Shown here: positions 29,709 through 38,446 of the stretch, piece by piece
Layout of the letters: each line of letters begins with the position of its first letter
Position numbering within the stretch: position 1 is the stretch's first letter
Assembly: GCF_004684085.1 (NCBI RefSeq)
Contig: NZ_SRHZ01000024.1
Coordinates: forward strand, 248,001-312,000
Length of the DNA stretch: 64,000 nucleotides
Direction of reading: 5' to 3'
From: Stenotrophomonas maltophilia
GTDB taxonomy: Bacteria; Pseudomonadota; Gammaproteobacteria; Xanthomonadales; Xanthomonadaceae
Program-made: the position numbers and the translations under genes
Notes under the pieces: generated by a model
The model's database searches: none
What the model was told of the DNA's origin: nothing
Seen by the model: only the letters and a program-made list of their open reading frames with translations

Positions 29709-32507
29709 TCAGCGGAATTGCAGGGTCAGCAGGTAATAGCGGCCGAGTGGGTCGTCCAGCCCCGGCATCTGTCCCCCATTGCCAACCAGATAGTTCACCG
29801 GTTGTGCATCGAGTACGTTGTGCACATCCAGCGCGGCGACGATGCGCGGCCCCAGCCGACGTGCGAGGTGCAGGTTCCAGCGCAGCTGCCGTGGGTTCAT
29901 GCAGTGGTTCCGGTCGACCTGCTTCTGTGGGCACTCGGCCCCCGGCAGCCATGCGCGCGTGCGCCCGGTCTGGTTACCGCGCAGTGCGATGTCCCAGCTG
30001 CTGTTCTGCCATTGCACGTTCAACACGGCGGCGATCTCCGGCGTCACATGGCCGCGCAGGTCCACTGCGGCCTCGTGGTCACGGCGGCGACGCAGTTCCT
30101 GCTGTTTCAGCGCATCGAGCGAGAACAACCATTGGCCATTGCTGCCGCTGTCGATGCGGTACTCGCCACGCAGGACCCAGTTGCGGGAAGTGGTGCGGCC
30201 GATGTTGTCGAACGACAGGCGCAGGCTGCTCAGGTGGCCGTCTTCATCCAGCTCCCAGGTGCTGCGATTCCACACCGCGTCGCTCGGCTGCAGTGCAAGG
30301 ATCTCGTTGCGCAGTTCCACGATGTTGTGGGTCAGCGACAGCGAGAACGTATCGTTGGGCGTCCATGTGGCCGCCAGCGAATGGCTGCGTGATCGCTCGG
30401 CCTTCAGTGCATCGTTCTCCACCACGTTGGCCGTGACGCTGCAGCTTCCACCGCGTGTGGCGATTGCACATTCCGGAAGGGCACTGGAAACCGGAAGCGA
30501 GATCGACCCGAAGTAGCCGGGAGGCCGCCGTTGCTCGAACAGGCTCGGTGCACGGTAGCCGCGCCCGCTGGCCAGCAGGAACGACCATTGGGGCGTCGGG
30601 CTCCAGCGCAGCCCGGCACGTGGCGAGAACGCCATGAAGCCGCCGTCGCGGTCCCAGCGTGCGGCCAGGTCCGCGCGCAGCGTAGGTGCCAGCGGCAGGC
30701 CCAGCTCGGCGTAGATGCCGCTGCTTTGTCGCGACAGGCGGCGTTGCTGCTGCGGCAGGCCCAATGCGAGGTCCCCCTGGCTGAGCAGCGCATCGGGACG
30801 CGAGGTCCAGCGTTCATGGCGCAGGTCGATGCCGGTGGCCAGCTGTGCAGGACCACCAGGCAACGCCATCAGCTCACGCTGCACGCCCCACCAACCCTGC
30901 CACTGTGCAGTGCTGCCGCGGTTGCGGATGGACGGAAACAGCGTGTCCACCTCGGCCGCCGGAGGTGCGTCAAAGCCGGGAGTGAACCTGCGCGCCTGCG
31001 TTGCTTCAAGCAGGCGCGTCGTGCGTACGGTGCCAGCAGTGGACAGTGTGACTTCGCTGCGCTGCGCGCTGATGCCCGCCTCCCAGCTGCGCCGGCCCTG
31101 GTCACGGCCGATGCCGAAGGTGACGTCCGCATCGGTGGCGCGGACGCTGGGGCGCACGTTGCCGGCCTCACGCAGGACACTGTTGAAGGTGATCCCCCGC
31201 GAGACAACCGCAACGGCGGTCGGGCCCAGGTCGAAGCGCTGGCGGTTGTGACTGGCCCGTGCCTCGACATAGGCGTAGCGTCCCTCATCGCGTTCATGCC
31301 GGTAGTGCAGGTAGGCCGAAGCAGTGTCCGAGGCGGGTTGCAGCGAGCGCGGCCGCGCGCTGTCGAACCAGCAGCCGTCCTCGCGCCGCTTCAGGGGCGG
31401 CTCGCATCGCCGCGCGGGCACGTACCAGTTGCCGAAGATCGCGCCGATCGGATACAGCGAGGTTTCCGCATGCCAGTCGCGCTGGTCGCCGGCGACATGC
31501 TCGACGCGGTGCAGATCGAGGCCGGCAAACCAGCGGTCCCCGTTGCCGCGCACGCCGCCGGTGGCGGCCTGCAGGCGGTACTGGCCCGCATCGCCGCGGC
31601 TGCTGAGTCCAGTCTGCAGCATCGCTTCGGGTCCATCAGCCTGATCGCGCAGGATGATGTTGACCACGCCGGACATGGCATCGGCCCCATAGATGGCCGA
31701 GGCACCGCCGCGCACCAGTTCGATCCGGTCTACGAAGCTCAGCGGAATGCCGCCGAGGTCGGTGAGCCCACCCTGTTCCAGCGACACCATCGGATAGCGC
31801 GGCAGGCGCCGGCCATTGACCAGGAACAGCGTCGCCCGCGGGCCCATGCCGTCGAGACTGGTCGTGGCCGCTGCACCCACTGGCAGGTACTGTGAATCGC
31901 CGCCGCGCGAGGTGCTCATGGCAGGGTGGCCGTTCATGCCGGGCAGATGCCGCAGCAGGTCGAACAGGTTGCCGTAGCCACTGCGCAGGATGTCATCGCG
32001 ATCGATGGTGGTGACCGGCAGCGTGGTCTGCACCGAGGAGCGCGGCAGCCGGCTGCCGGTGACGTGGATGGGCGCCAGTTCCACCTGGTGTGGCGTGTCG
32101 ATGGGCTTGGGCGCCGGGCGCGGGAAGCGCGGGGTCGCGATCACTTTCGGCTGCTCGGCAGTTGTTTCGGGATGGACCCGCCGCACGACAAAGGCACCCG
32201 AGGATGTGCGCAGGATGTTCACCGGCAGGCCGGCAACCAGCTGCTTCAGAGCGGCGCCGGTATCGCGCTGGCCACGGCTGCCATCGGTGCGCAGATCATC
32301 CAGTTCACGTGCGTCGAACAGCAGGGCGGTGCCACTCTGCCGTGCCCATTGCTGCAGTGCCGGTAGCAGTGGGCCGGCATCCACGTCGATCTCCAACGTG
32401 CCGGCAGGCTCGCTGGCACCGGCCACTGGTAGTGCCGCAATGCCCACTGCGAGGCAAAGCAGGGCGCGGAGCAGCCCCCACTGCAGCGCACCCGGACCTG
32501 CCTTCAC
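29709..32507 (-). CDS. TonB-dependent outer-membrane receptor with STN signalling domain
   Basis: This 932-residue receptor starts at a GTG (32507) with GGAGG 8 bp upstream. A signal sequence (ALLCLAVGIAALPVAGA) is followed by a secretin/TonB short N-terminal domain (TLEIDVDAGPLLPALQQWARQSGTALLFDA...). The plug (PLTVTTIDRDDILRSGYGNLFDLLRHLPG and VNGRRLPRYP, FVDRIELVRGGASAIYGADAMSGVVNIIL) and a beta-barrel ending YYLLTLQF complete it. The STN domain touches FecR in Fec-type signalling. The ligand is unknown; iron-siderophore or carbohydrate are the usual options. It is third in the FecI-FecR-receptor operon. Confidence 0.94.
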   Translation of the reverse strand: MKAGPGALQWGLLRALLCLAVGIAALPVAGASEPAGTLEIDVDAGPLLPALQQWARQSGTALLFDARELDDLRTDGSRGQRDTGAALKQLVAGLPVNILRTSSGAFVVRRVHPETTAEQPKVIATPRFPRPAPKPIDTPHQVELAPIHVTGSRLPRSSVQTTLPVTTIDRDDILRSGYGNLFDLLRHLPGMNGHPAMSTSRGGDSQYLPVGAAATTSLDGMGPRATLFLVNGRRLPRYPMVSLEQGGLTDLGGIPLSFVDRIELVRGGASAIYGADAMSGVVNIILRDQADGPEAMLQTGLSSRGDAGQYRLQAATGGVRGNGDRWFAGLDLHRVEHVAGDQRDWHAETSLYPIGAIFGNWYVPARRCEPPLKRREDGCWFDSARPRSLQPASDTASAYLHYRHERDEGRYAYVEARASHNRQRFDLGPTAVAVVSRGITFNSVLREAGNVRPSVRATDADVTFGIGRDQGRRSWEAGISAQRSEVTLSTAGTVRTTRLLEATQARRFTPGFDAPPAAEVDTLFPSIRNRGSTAQWQGWWGVQRELMALPGGPAQLATGIDLRHERWTSRPDALLSQGDLALGLPQQQRRLSRQSSGIYAELGLPLAPTLRADLAARWDRDGGFMAFSPRAGLRWSPTPQWSFLLASGRGYRAPSLFEQRRPPGYFGSISLPVSSALPECAIATRGGSCSVTANVVENDALKAERSRSHSLAATWTPNDTFSLSLTHNIVELRNEILALQPSDAVWNRSTWELDEDGHLSSLRLSFDNIGRTTSRNWVLRGEYRIDSGSNGQWLFSLDALKQQELRRRRDHEAAVDLRGHVTPEIAAVLNVQWQNSSWDIALRGNQTGRTRAWLPGAECPQKQVDRNHCMNPRQLRWNLHLARRLGPRIVAALDVHNVLDAQPVNYLVGNGGQMPGLDDPLGRYYLLTLQFR

Positions 32508-32518
32508 TGCCGGCCTCC

Positions 32519-33487
32519 TCAGTAGGTGCGGCGCAGTTCCAGCGCGCCATCCGGACGCGTCTGGCCAGCCACGGACCAACCCAGTTCCAGTGCGGACAGC
32601 AACTCCTGTGCGTCGCCCGCGCGGAACGTGCCACTCACCGCCAGCCCGGCGATCTCCGGATCGGCGATCACCAGCGGCGTGCGCCCATAGCGGTTCATGC
32701 GCTCGACCACGATGGACAGTGGCGTGGCATCGAAGACCAGTTGCCCGTGCAGCCACGCTTCGGCGGCCACATTGGACGACAGCGCCGGGCCGGGCTGGAT
32801 GCGCCCGGAGGGCAGCACCTGCAGCTGCTGGCCGGGCGCCAGCATGTGCTGGGCCGTGCCGTTGCTGACTTGCACCGCGCCTTCCAGCAGTGCGACTTCA
32901 ACCAGGCCATCGCGCAGGCGCTCGACCTGGAAGGTGGTGCCGATGTCACGGACCGTGCTGTTGCCCGCCCGCAGCTGCAGCGCCTTGCTGGACGGCGCGA
33001 CCTGCAGCTGCAGGCGCCCGCGTTCCAGATCCAGCTCGCGATGTCGCCAGCCGAAGCGGGCGCGCAACGTGGTGCCGGCGTCGAGGGTGGCGAGGCTGCC
33101 GTCGGCCAGGGTCAATTGGCGTGGCAGGAGGGTGTCATTGGCATACAACTGCGGTGTTGGATGGCCATCCACCGCAACCATCCATCCGATGCCGATGGCC
33201 AGGCAGACGCCTGCGGCGGCAGCAAGGCCGGGCAGCAGGCGGCGGCGGGCAGGTCGCGCGGCACGCGCTGCGGCGGTCCGCAACCAAGGGTCGGCCGCAA
33301 GCCCTTCGCCCTGCTGGAACAGCGTTTCAGCCTGTATCCAGGCGCTGACGTGGGCCGGATCTTCGGCCAGCCAGTCCTCGAACCTTTCGCGTTCTTCCGA
33401 TGTGCAGTCCGGGGCTTCCAGCCGGGCGACCCATGCGCTGGCGCGTTCGAACATCAGTGCATCATCCCTGTGCGCGGTGCCACTCAT
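32519..33487 (-). CDS. FecR-family anti-sigma/signal transducer
   Basis: This 322-residue single-pass protein has an N-terminal cytoplasmic FecR/DUF4880 segment (ASAWVARLEAPDCTSEERERFEDWLAEDPAHVSAW). A membrane helix lies at about residues 93-114 (LLPGLAAAAGVCLAIGIGWMVA). The periplasmic FecR domain (LTLADGSLATLDAGTTLRARFGWRHRELDLERGRLQLQV) is followed by an STN-like tail. FecR proteins bind and control the cognate sigma factor according to receptor occupancy. Its ATG overlaps the sigma gene stop (ATGA). It lies 11 bp before the receptor start. Confidence 0.93.
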   Translation of the reverse strand: MSGTAHRDDALMFERASAWVARLEAPDCTSEERERFEDWLAEDPAHVSAWIQAETLFQQGEGLAADPWLRTAAARAARPARRRLLPGLAAAAGVCLAIGIGWMVAVDGHPTPQLYANDTLLPRQLTLADGSLATLDAGTTLRARFGWRHRELDLERGRLQLQVAPSSKALQLRAGNSTVRDIGTTFQVERLRDGLVEVALLEGAVQVSNGTAQHMLAPGQQLQVLPSGRIQPGPALSSNVAAEAWLHGQLVFDATPLSIVVERMNRYGRTPLVIADPEIAGLAVSGTFRAGDAQELLSALELGWSVAGQTRPDGALELRRTY

Positions 33488-34056
33488 TGGCCATCCCTGT
33501 CGTTGTGCAGCGGATCCGATCCCAACTCCTGGCGCAGGCCCTGCAGGGCACGGGCGATATGTTTTTCCACGGTCTTGGCAGTAATTCCACAATGCCGCGC
33601 GATCTGGGTATAGCTCATGCCGGTGATGCGGTTGAGCAGATAGACCTCGCGTGCGCGTTCGGGCAGCTTGAACAGGGCCTGCCGCAGCAGGGAAAGCATC
33701 TGCCCTGACTCGGCCTGGCGCAATGGATCGGGCGAGGTACTGGAAGGCTCGTCGCTGCCATCGTGCTCGGCCAGCGGCAGGTGCGGCCGCGACTGCGGCG
33801 AACGGCCGCGGTCTGCCAGGCGGTTGCGGGCGATACGATACAGCAGCAGGCGCAGTTCGTCCGGGCCCTGCGCGCGATAGCGGATCAACCGCTCCATGCA
33901 GTCCTGTGCGATGTCCTCCGCGTCCTCGGGCCCGACTCCCCGCGTGCGCAGGAACGCGCACAGCGGCGCGCGTTCTTCGCGTACGAACGCGATGAAGGCA
34001 TCCGCAGGCGCGGGCAGCTGCGGCGCGCGATGGAGCAGGGGGGACGGGGTGGACAG
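33484..34056 (-). CDS. FecI-like ECF sigma factor, start codon missing or frame broken
   Basis: The frame encodes an ECF sigma factor. Region 2 is DAFIAFVREERAPLCAFLRTRGVGPEDAEDIAQDCMERLIRY and region 4 is LFKLPERAREVYLLNRITGMSYTQIARHCGITAKTVEKHIARAL. No ATG, GTG or TTG lies in frame before region 2. The first is the ATG at 33897, inside region 2 and too late. The frame is open back to a TGA at 34087-34089. CTG at 34056 is a tentative start. The ATG at 34090 is in another frame and would join this one if one base were lost from the C6 tract at 34038-34043. The stop overlaps fecR. Confidence 0.7.
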   Translation of the reverse strand: MSTPSPLLHRAPQLPAPADAFIAFVREERAPLCAFLRTRGVGPEDAEDIAQDCMERLIRYRAQGPDELRLLLYRIARNRLADRGRSPQSRPHLPLAEHDGSDEPSSTSPDPLRQAESGQMLSLLRQALFKLPERAREVYLLNRITGMSYTQIARHCGITAKTVEKHIARALQGLRQELGSDPLHNDRDGQ

Positions 34057-34149
34057 GGCAGGCCTCGCGTGTCTGTGGCAGATGCGTCATCGAGTTTTAC
34101 GCGACGATGACCGGATGGGGAAGAGTGTGCATCGATCGAACTCTCATTG

Positions 34150-34161
34150 TGAATATATTCA
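34150..34161. promoter_or_regulatory. 12-bp AT-rich palindrome in divergent promoter region
   Basis: TGAATATATTCA is a perfect palindrome in the gap between the FecI-like gene and the autotransporter. It lies 87 bp before the autotransporter ATG. It is unusually AT-rich for this genome. It could be a regulator site or include a -10 element; the assignment is positional. Confidence 0.45.
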
Positions 34162-34247
34162 TCTTTCGGCGCCGGATCCACTGGGGGAGATCGCCCCGCT
34201 GCGGCGTTGATCGTTCTACCCGCGTGTTGCGGGTGGAGAGAGAACAC

Positions 34248-37118
34248 ATGAAGTATTCGAAGTTGAGCCTGGCCCTGGCCGGGCTGATGGGTGTCGCCAC
34301 CATGTCCGTGGCTGATGACGTCATGGCAATGAATTATCACGTGCTGGGCGATCGCATCTTCCTGAGTGGCGATGTGACCTACGCCGACGTGGTGTCCCTG
34401 CCGGCACTGCTGGCCAAGGCGCAGGCCGAAGGCCGGCCGATCCGCGAAGTGGTACTGCGCACCTCTAATGGTGGCGCGTTGATCGCCGGCGAGTGGCTGC
34501 AGGGGGTGATCCGCACCTCCGGCCTCAACACCATCGTCTCCGGCAAATGCATTTCATCCTGCTCGATCATGCAGTCCGGTGGCGTCGAGCGCTATCTGGC
34601 CGGCGACCTGCCGATCATCGACTCGGTGCAGATCCACGCGGCCAGCAGCGGCGGCAAGGTGATCTACACGCCGTCGCCGCGCATGACCCAGATCTACACC
34701 GGCAACTATGGCGGTGGCATGGATGCCGGCCTGCTGCACAAGGCCATGTATGAAGTGGTACAGCCGAACGGGCTGCTGGTGTTCCGCGATCCGGCCCGCA
34801 GCACGGGGGCCTCCATCACCTTTGATCCGGATGGCAGCGGCAGCAAGCTGGAATCATTCCCGGGCCAGGACATCTACAGCAACAGGATCATCACCGCGAA
34901 CGGATACCGCGATCCGGGTGACACGTTGAACGTGAGCGCGAACGTGAGCGGCGATATCAATCCCGGCTACCTGCGTACCGGACGCCAGCTGCAGGCCTTC
35001 GTCGATGATGATTTCGCGCGCTGGAATACCGACTGGCAATCCACCTACATCAACCTTGCGCAGAGCATCTACAACGCTTCGAGTCGCGGCCCGCAGGGCA
35101 TTGGCCCGCTGTCGGTGCAGGGTTACCTGAATGACCCGGATATCCAGGACCTGCTGCTGTCCAAACTGCGGCTGGCGGATCTGGATGCCTCTACGCTGGA
35201 CAACGCCATGGGTGTGATCCGCGTGACCAATGGCGCCACCTGGCGCACGTCCGCTACCACGGGTGCGGACTTCATGCTGGTGGACAACGGCACCATCGCC
35301 CTGGAAGGCGGTGCCCTGCGCGCCTCGGAAGTGCGCGTGCTTGGCGCAGGCATGCTGGTTGGCCACGGCGACGTTGCCGGCACGGCGATGGATCTCAATG
35401 CACTGGGCGAAGGCACTGGCCCGTCCTACCGCGAAGACGGTTTCAACCGCCTGCGCGTGTTCGGCACGCTGATGCCGCGCGGTGGTGATCTGGTCACCCA
35501 TGGCTACGTCAACATCATGCCGGGCGGCAAGGTGCTGTTCGATGTCACCGAGAATGGCGGTACAGCTGCAGGCCGCCTGCGCGTGGGTACCTTCTTCGAT
35601 GACGAGCAGACCGAAGGCGCACTGGTGATCTCCAAGGGCGCCTTCCTCGAACTGAACGTGGCGCAGGGTTACTACGGCCAGGACTTCCGTCGTGATCTGG
35701 TTGAGGGTCCGATCTACCAGGGCGGTTTCGAAGAGGCCGTGCGCCTGGGCGACACCGGCTACAGCGCCAGCATCAGCGGTGATGTGTTCCGTCCCCGCCA
35801 CAATTCGCTGTTGAGCTTCAACGTGAAGCAGACGGCTGACGGCCTGTGGCTGACCGCCAACCCCGGTTTCGACCAGTTGGGGTTGTTCGCCAACGGCACG
35901 TCCGGCGATGGACTGGGCCGCGCGCTGGCGACTGCCTCCGATCGCCAGGACAACGGTCTGAAGTCGCTGTTGGGCGCACTGCAGTTCGCCGACCGCGATG
36001 TGATCGCACAACAGGCCGGTGCCCTGCGTGGTGATGCGCATGCCAGCCTGCGGCTGGCCGACAATGCGCTGGTGGGCAGCATCGGCAACGTCGTGCAGCA
36101 GCACCAGTCGGCCATGCGCAGCGGCGGTGATGCCGATGGCCTGGCCTCGCAGGTGGCACAGTCGGTCTCCTCCCAGCCGGGCATGCGCCATGGCAGCCTG
36201 TTCAACCAGCTGGCGATGCATCTGGTCGAGCCGGCGTCGGGCAGCGTTGCGGGCAGCGGTGATGCTGGACGCAGCCATGGCATCTGGGCGCGTGGTTTCG
36301 CCAGTCATGGCCGCATCGATGCCGACGGCGGCGTGGCCGGTCTGAGCCACAACATCGGTGGCATCGTGATCGGTGCCGACACCCGCGTGGCCGATGACCG
36401 CGTGACCCTGGGCGTCAGCGTGGCCGCGGCGGACATGTCGACCAAGGCCAGTGATGGCTCTGGTTTCACCGGTGATGTGCGCGCGCTGGACGTCGGCGGC
36501 TACCTGGACGCGACGTACTCGCGGGGCTATCTGTCTGCGGCGGTGCGCTACACCGATCTGCGCCACGATACCCGCCGCAGCATCAACGGCATCGATGGCC
36601 TGCAGCAGCCGCTGCGTGCCAAGTACAGCAACGATGCGATCTCCGCGCGGGTGGAGCACGCGTTCTCGTTCACCACCGGCAAGGGCGTGGTGATCCAGCC
36701 GCTGTTGCCGGTGGTGGACTATGCACGCACCTCGGCCACCCGCTTCAATGAAGGGCAGGGGGCCGGTGCACTGGTCGGTCGCAGCGGCAGCCTGGAGAGC
36801 ATCCGTGTGGGTGCCGGCCTGCAGCTGTTCAAGACCTTCGAAGGCAACAACGGCGAGCGCATCACCCCGCGTGCCCGGGTGGTCTGGCAGAAGGAACTGG
36901 GCGATTCCCAGGCGCGCTACAGCACCGGCTTCGCTGCGGCACCGGATCTGGTGTTCGGCGCAAGCAGCCAGGCGGTGGGTGAGCAGGTACTGGCCTGGAA
37001 CGTGGGCGTGACCAGCCGCGCCAGCGAGCGTCTGTCGATCATGGCCGACTACGTGGGTGAACGCCGCGACGGGCAGATCCAGAACGGCGTGATGCTGGGC
37101 CTGGGCTACAAGTTCTAA
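34248..37118 (+). CDS. Type V autotransporter with ClpP/COG3904-like N-terminal domain
   Basis: This 956-residue protein starts at 34248 with a signal peptide (MKYSKLSLALAGLMGVATMSVA, cleavage near 22-27). Residues about 30-190 look like a ClpP-fold, COG3904-type hydrolase: REVVLRTSNGG (73-76 is SNGG), then GLNTIVSGKCISSCSIMQSGGVERY with a CxSxC core (Cys101, Ser103, Cys105), then VQIHAA (His130). The Ser103-His130 spacing is close to the ClpP Ser-His spacing. A beta-rich stalk follows. From about residue 676 (SHGIWARGFASHGRID) to the terminal GLGYKF there is an autotransporter barrel. It is divergent from the FecI operon. The hydrolase reading is my inference; the barrel is firm. Confidence 0.85.
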   Translation: MKYSKLSLALAGLMGVATMSVADDVMAMNYHVLGDRIFLSGDVTYADVVSLPALLAKAQAEGRPIREVVLRTSNGGALIAGEWLQGVIRTSGLNTIVSGKCISSCSIMQSGGVERYLAGDLPIIDSVQIHAASSGGKVIYTPSPRMTQIYTGNYGGGMDAGLLHKAMYEVVQPNGLLVFRDPARSTGASITFDPDGSGSKLESFPGQDIYSNRIITANGYRDPGDTLNVSANVSGDINPGYLRTGRQLQAFVDDDFARWNTDWQSTYINLAQSIYNASSRGPQGIGPLSVQGYLNDPDIQDLLLSKLRLADLDASTLDNAMGVIRVTNGATWRTSATTGADFMLVDNGTIALEGGALRASEVRVLGAGMLVGHGDVAGTAMDLNALGEGTGPSYREDGFNRLRVFGTLMPRGGDLVTHGYVNIMPGGKVLFDVTENGGTAAGRLRVGTFFDDEQTEGALVISKGAFLELNVAQGYYGQDFRRDLVEGPIYQGGFEEAVRLGDTGYSASISGDVFRPRHNSLLSFNVKQTADGLWLTANPGFDQLGLFANGTSGDGLGRALATASDRQDNGLKSLLGALQFADRDVIAQQAGALRGDAHASLRLADNALVGSIGNVVQQHQSAMRSGGDADGLASQVAQSVSSQPGMRHGSLFNQLAMHLVEPASGSVAGSGDAGRSHGIWARGFASHGRIDADGGVAGLSHNIGGIVIGADTRVADDRVTLGVSVAAADMSTKASDGSGFTGDVRALDVGGYLDATYSRGYLSAAVRYTDLRHDTRRSINGIDGLQQPLRAKYSNDAISARVEHAFSFTTGKGVVIQPLLPVVDYARTSATRFNEGQGAGALVGRSGSLESIRVGAGLQLFKTFEGNNGERITPRARVVWQKELGDSQARYSTGFAAAPDLVFGASSQAVGEQVLAWNVGVTSRASERLSIMADYVGERRDGQIQNGVMLGLGYKF

Positions 37119-37127
37119 GTGGCACCC

Positions 37128-37157
37128 GGCACCGGCGATGACGGCATCGCCGGTGCC
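37128..37157 (+). terminator. Hairpin after the autotransporter gene
   Basis: GGCACCGGCGATG ACGG CATCGCCGGTGCC: a 13-bp perfect stem 10 bp after the stop. There is no T-run, so termination would be weak or Rho-assisted. Confidence 0.6.
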
Positions 37158-37215
37158 ATCCCATCAGGGCAGGTGCTGCGGTATGGTCGGTAGGGCATTC
37201 CACCCAGGTCCCACC

Positions 37216-38220
37216 ATGCAGATCGCCGTTTTCAGTGCCCGCCCCTACGATCGTCGTTTCCTCGATGAGGCCAACCAGCGTGACGCGTCCGTGCAGGGCT
37301 TCTCGTTCGTCTACTTCGATGCCGCGCTGGACGTGCATACGGCTGCGCTGGCGCAGGATTGCGCGGCGGTCTGTGCATTCGTCAACGACCGGCTTGATGC
37401 GCCGGTACTGCATGCCCTGCATGCGTTGGGTGTGCGTGCCGTGTTACTGCGCTGCGCGGGCTTCAACAACGTGGATCTTGCGACCGCCAAAGCACTGGGC
37501 ATGTTCGTCGCACGCGTGCCGGCTTACTCGCCCGAAGCCGTGGCCGAGCATGCGCTGGCGCTGGTGATGACGCTCAACCGCCAGACTCATCGCGCCTACA
37601 ATCGCGTGCGCGAAGGCAACTTCATGCTCGATGGCCTGCTGGGACGGACCCTGCATGGCCGCACGGTTGGCATCGTCGGTACCGGCAAGATCGGCCTGGC
37701 TACCGCGCGCATCTTCAAGGGCATGGGTTGCACGGTACTGGGGCATGACCCGTATCCGTCGGCGGCTTTCGCGGATGTCGGTGAGAGGGTGGGGCTGGAT
37801 GCACTGCTGGCGCGCGCCGACATCGTGTCGCTGCATTGCCCGCTGACACCCGATACCCAACACCTGATCAGCGACGCCTCGCTGGCGCGGATGAAGCCCG
37901 GCGCGATGCTGGTCAATACCTCGCGTGGCGGGCTGGTCGATACTCACGCGGTGATCCGTGCGCTGAAGTCGCGCAGGCTGGGACATCTGGCGATCGACGT
38001 GTACGAGCAGGAAAGCGCGCTGTTCTTCCAGGACCTGTCCGGCGAGATCATCGACGACGAGGCCTTCCAGCGCCTGATGACCTTCCCCAACGTGCTGGTG
38101 ACCGGCCACCAGGGCTTCTTCACCGTGGAGGCGCTGCAGGAGATCTCGGCGATCACGCTGGGGAATCTGCAGGATTTCGCGGGTGGGCGGGTGTGTGCGA
38201 ACCGGGTTGAGGTGGGGTGA
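37216..38220 (+). CDS. ldhA: D-lactate dehydrogenase-like 2-hydroxyacid dehydrogenase
   Basis: This 334-residue NAD-dependent enzyme reduces pyruvate to D-lactate in the LdhA group (E. coli 329). The Rossmann glycine motif is VGIVGTGKIGLATARI near residue 150. The catalytic Arg lies in VNTSRGGLVD, the Glu in DVYEQESALFFQD and the His in TGHQGFFTVEAL. The DVYEQE...LFFQD insert and the N-terminal FSARPYDRRFLDEAN are typical of LdhA rather than other 2-hydroxyacid dehydrogenases. Start 37216 (MQIAVFSARPYD). It appears monocistronic. Confidence 0.92.
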   Translation: MQIAVFSARPYDRRFLDEANQRDASVQGFSFVYFDAALDVHTAALAQDCAAVCAFVNDRLDAPVLHALHALGVRAVLLRCAGFNNVDLATAKALGMFVARVPAYSPEAVAEHALALVMTLNRQTHRAYNRVREGNFMLDGLLGRTLHGRTVGIVGTGKIGLATARIFKGMGCTVLGHDPYPSAAFADVGERVGLDALLARADIVSLHCPLTPDTQHLISDASLARMKPGAMLVNTSRGGLVDTHAVIRALKSRRLGHLAIDVYEQESALFFQDLSGEIIDDEAFQRLMTFPNVLVTGHQGFFTVEALQEISAITLGNLQDFAGGRVCANRVEVG

Positions 38221-38446
38221 CCCCGCTTGCGGACACGGCCTTCGGCCTAAGTGGTAAGCCGGGGTATTTACTTTGAGTGAATATCATATGAAGCTGTCGT
38301 GAGAGGAGGGATCGTTCCTCCCAGAGATACAGGAGGCGCAAGGGACGGCGCAGCTGTTTTCCGGCCAGAACATGACGCCAGAGCACAGGTCGGTGAATTG
38401 CCGAATCCATGGCGATCGCCGGCGCATTTGGACAAAAGGATGTTCC
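38221..38446. other. Intergenic region before the Rhs island, with terminator-like dyad
   Basis: CCCCGCTTGCGG... and ...GTAAGCCGGGG (38221-38264) can pair around an inner GGCCTTCGGCC hairpin, a likely ldhA terminator. An AT-rich stretch (TGAGTGAATATCATATG, about 38274-38290) and a GAGGAGGGATCGTTCCTCC hairpin follow. No gene was seen. This is the presumed promoter/leader of the Rhs gene. Confidence 0.5.

Noticed and set aside
33897..33897. ATG at 33897 as the start of the FecI-like sigma factor
   Set aside because: It would remove nearly all of sigma region 2, which is plainly encoded upstream in the same frame.
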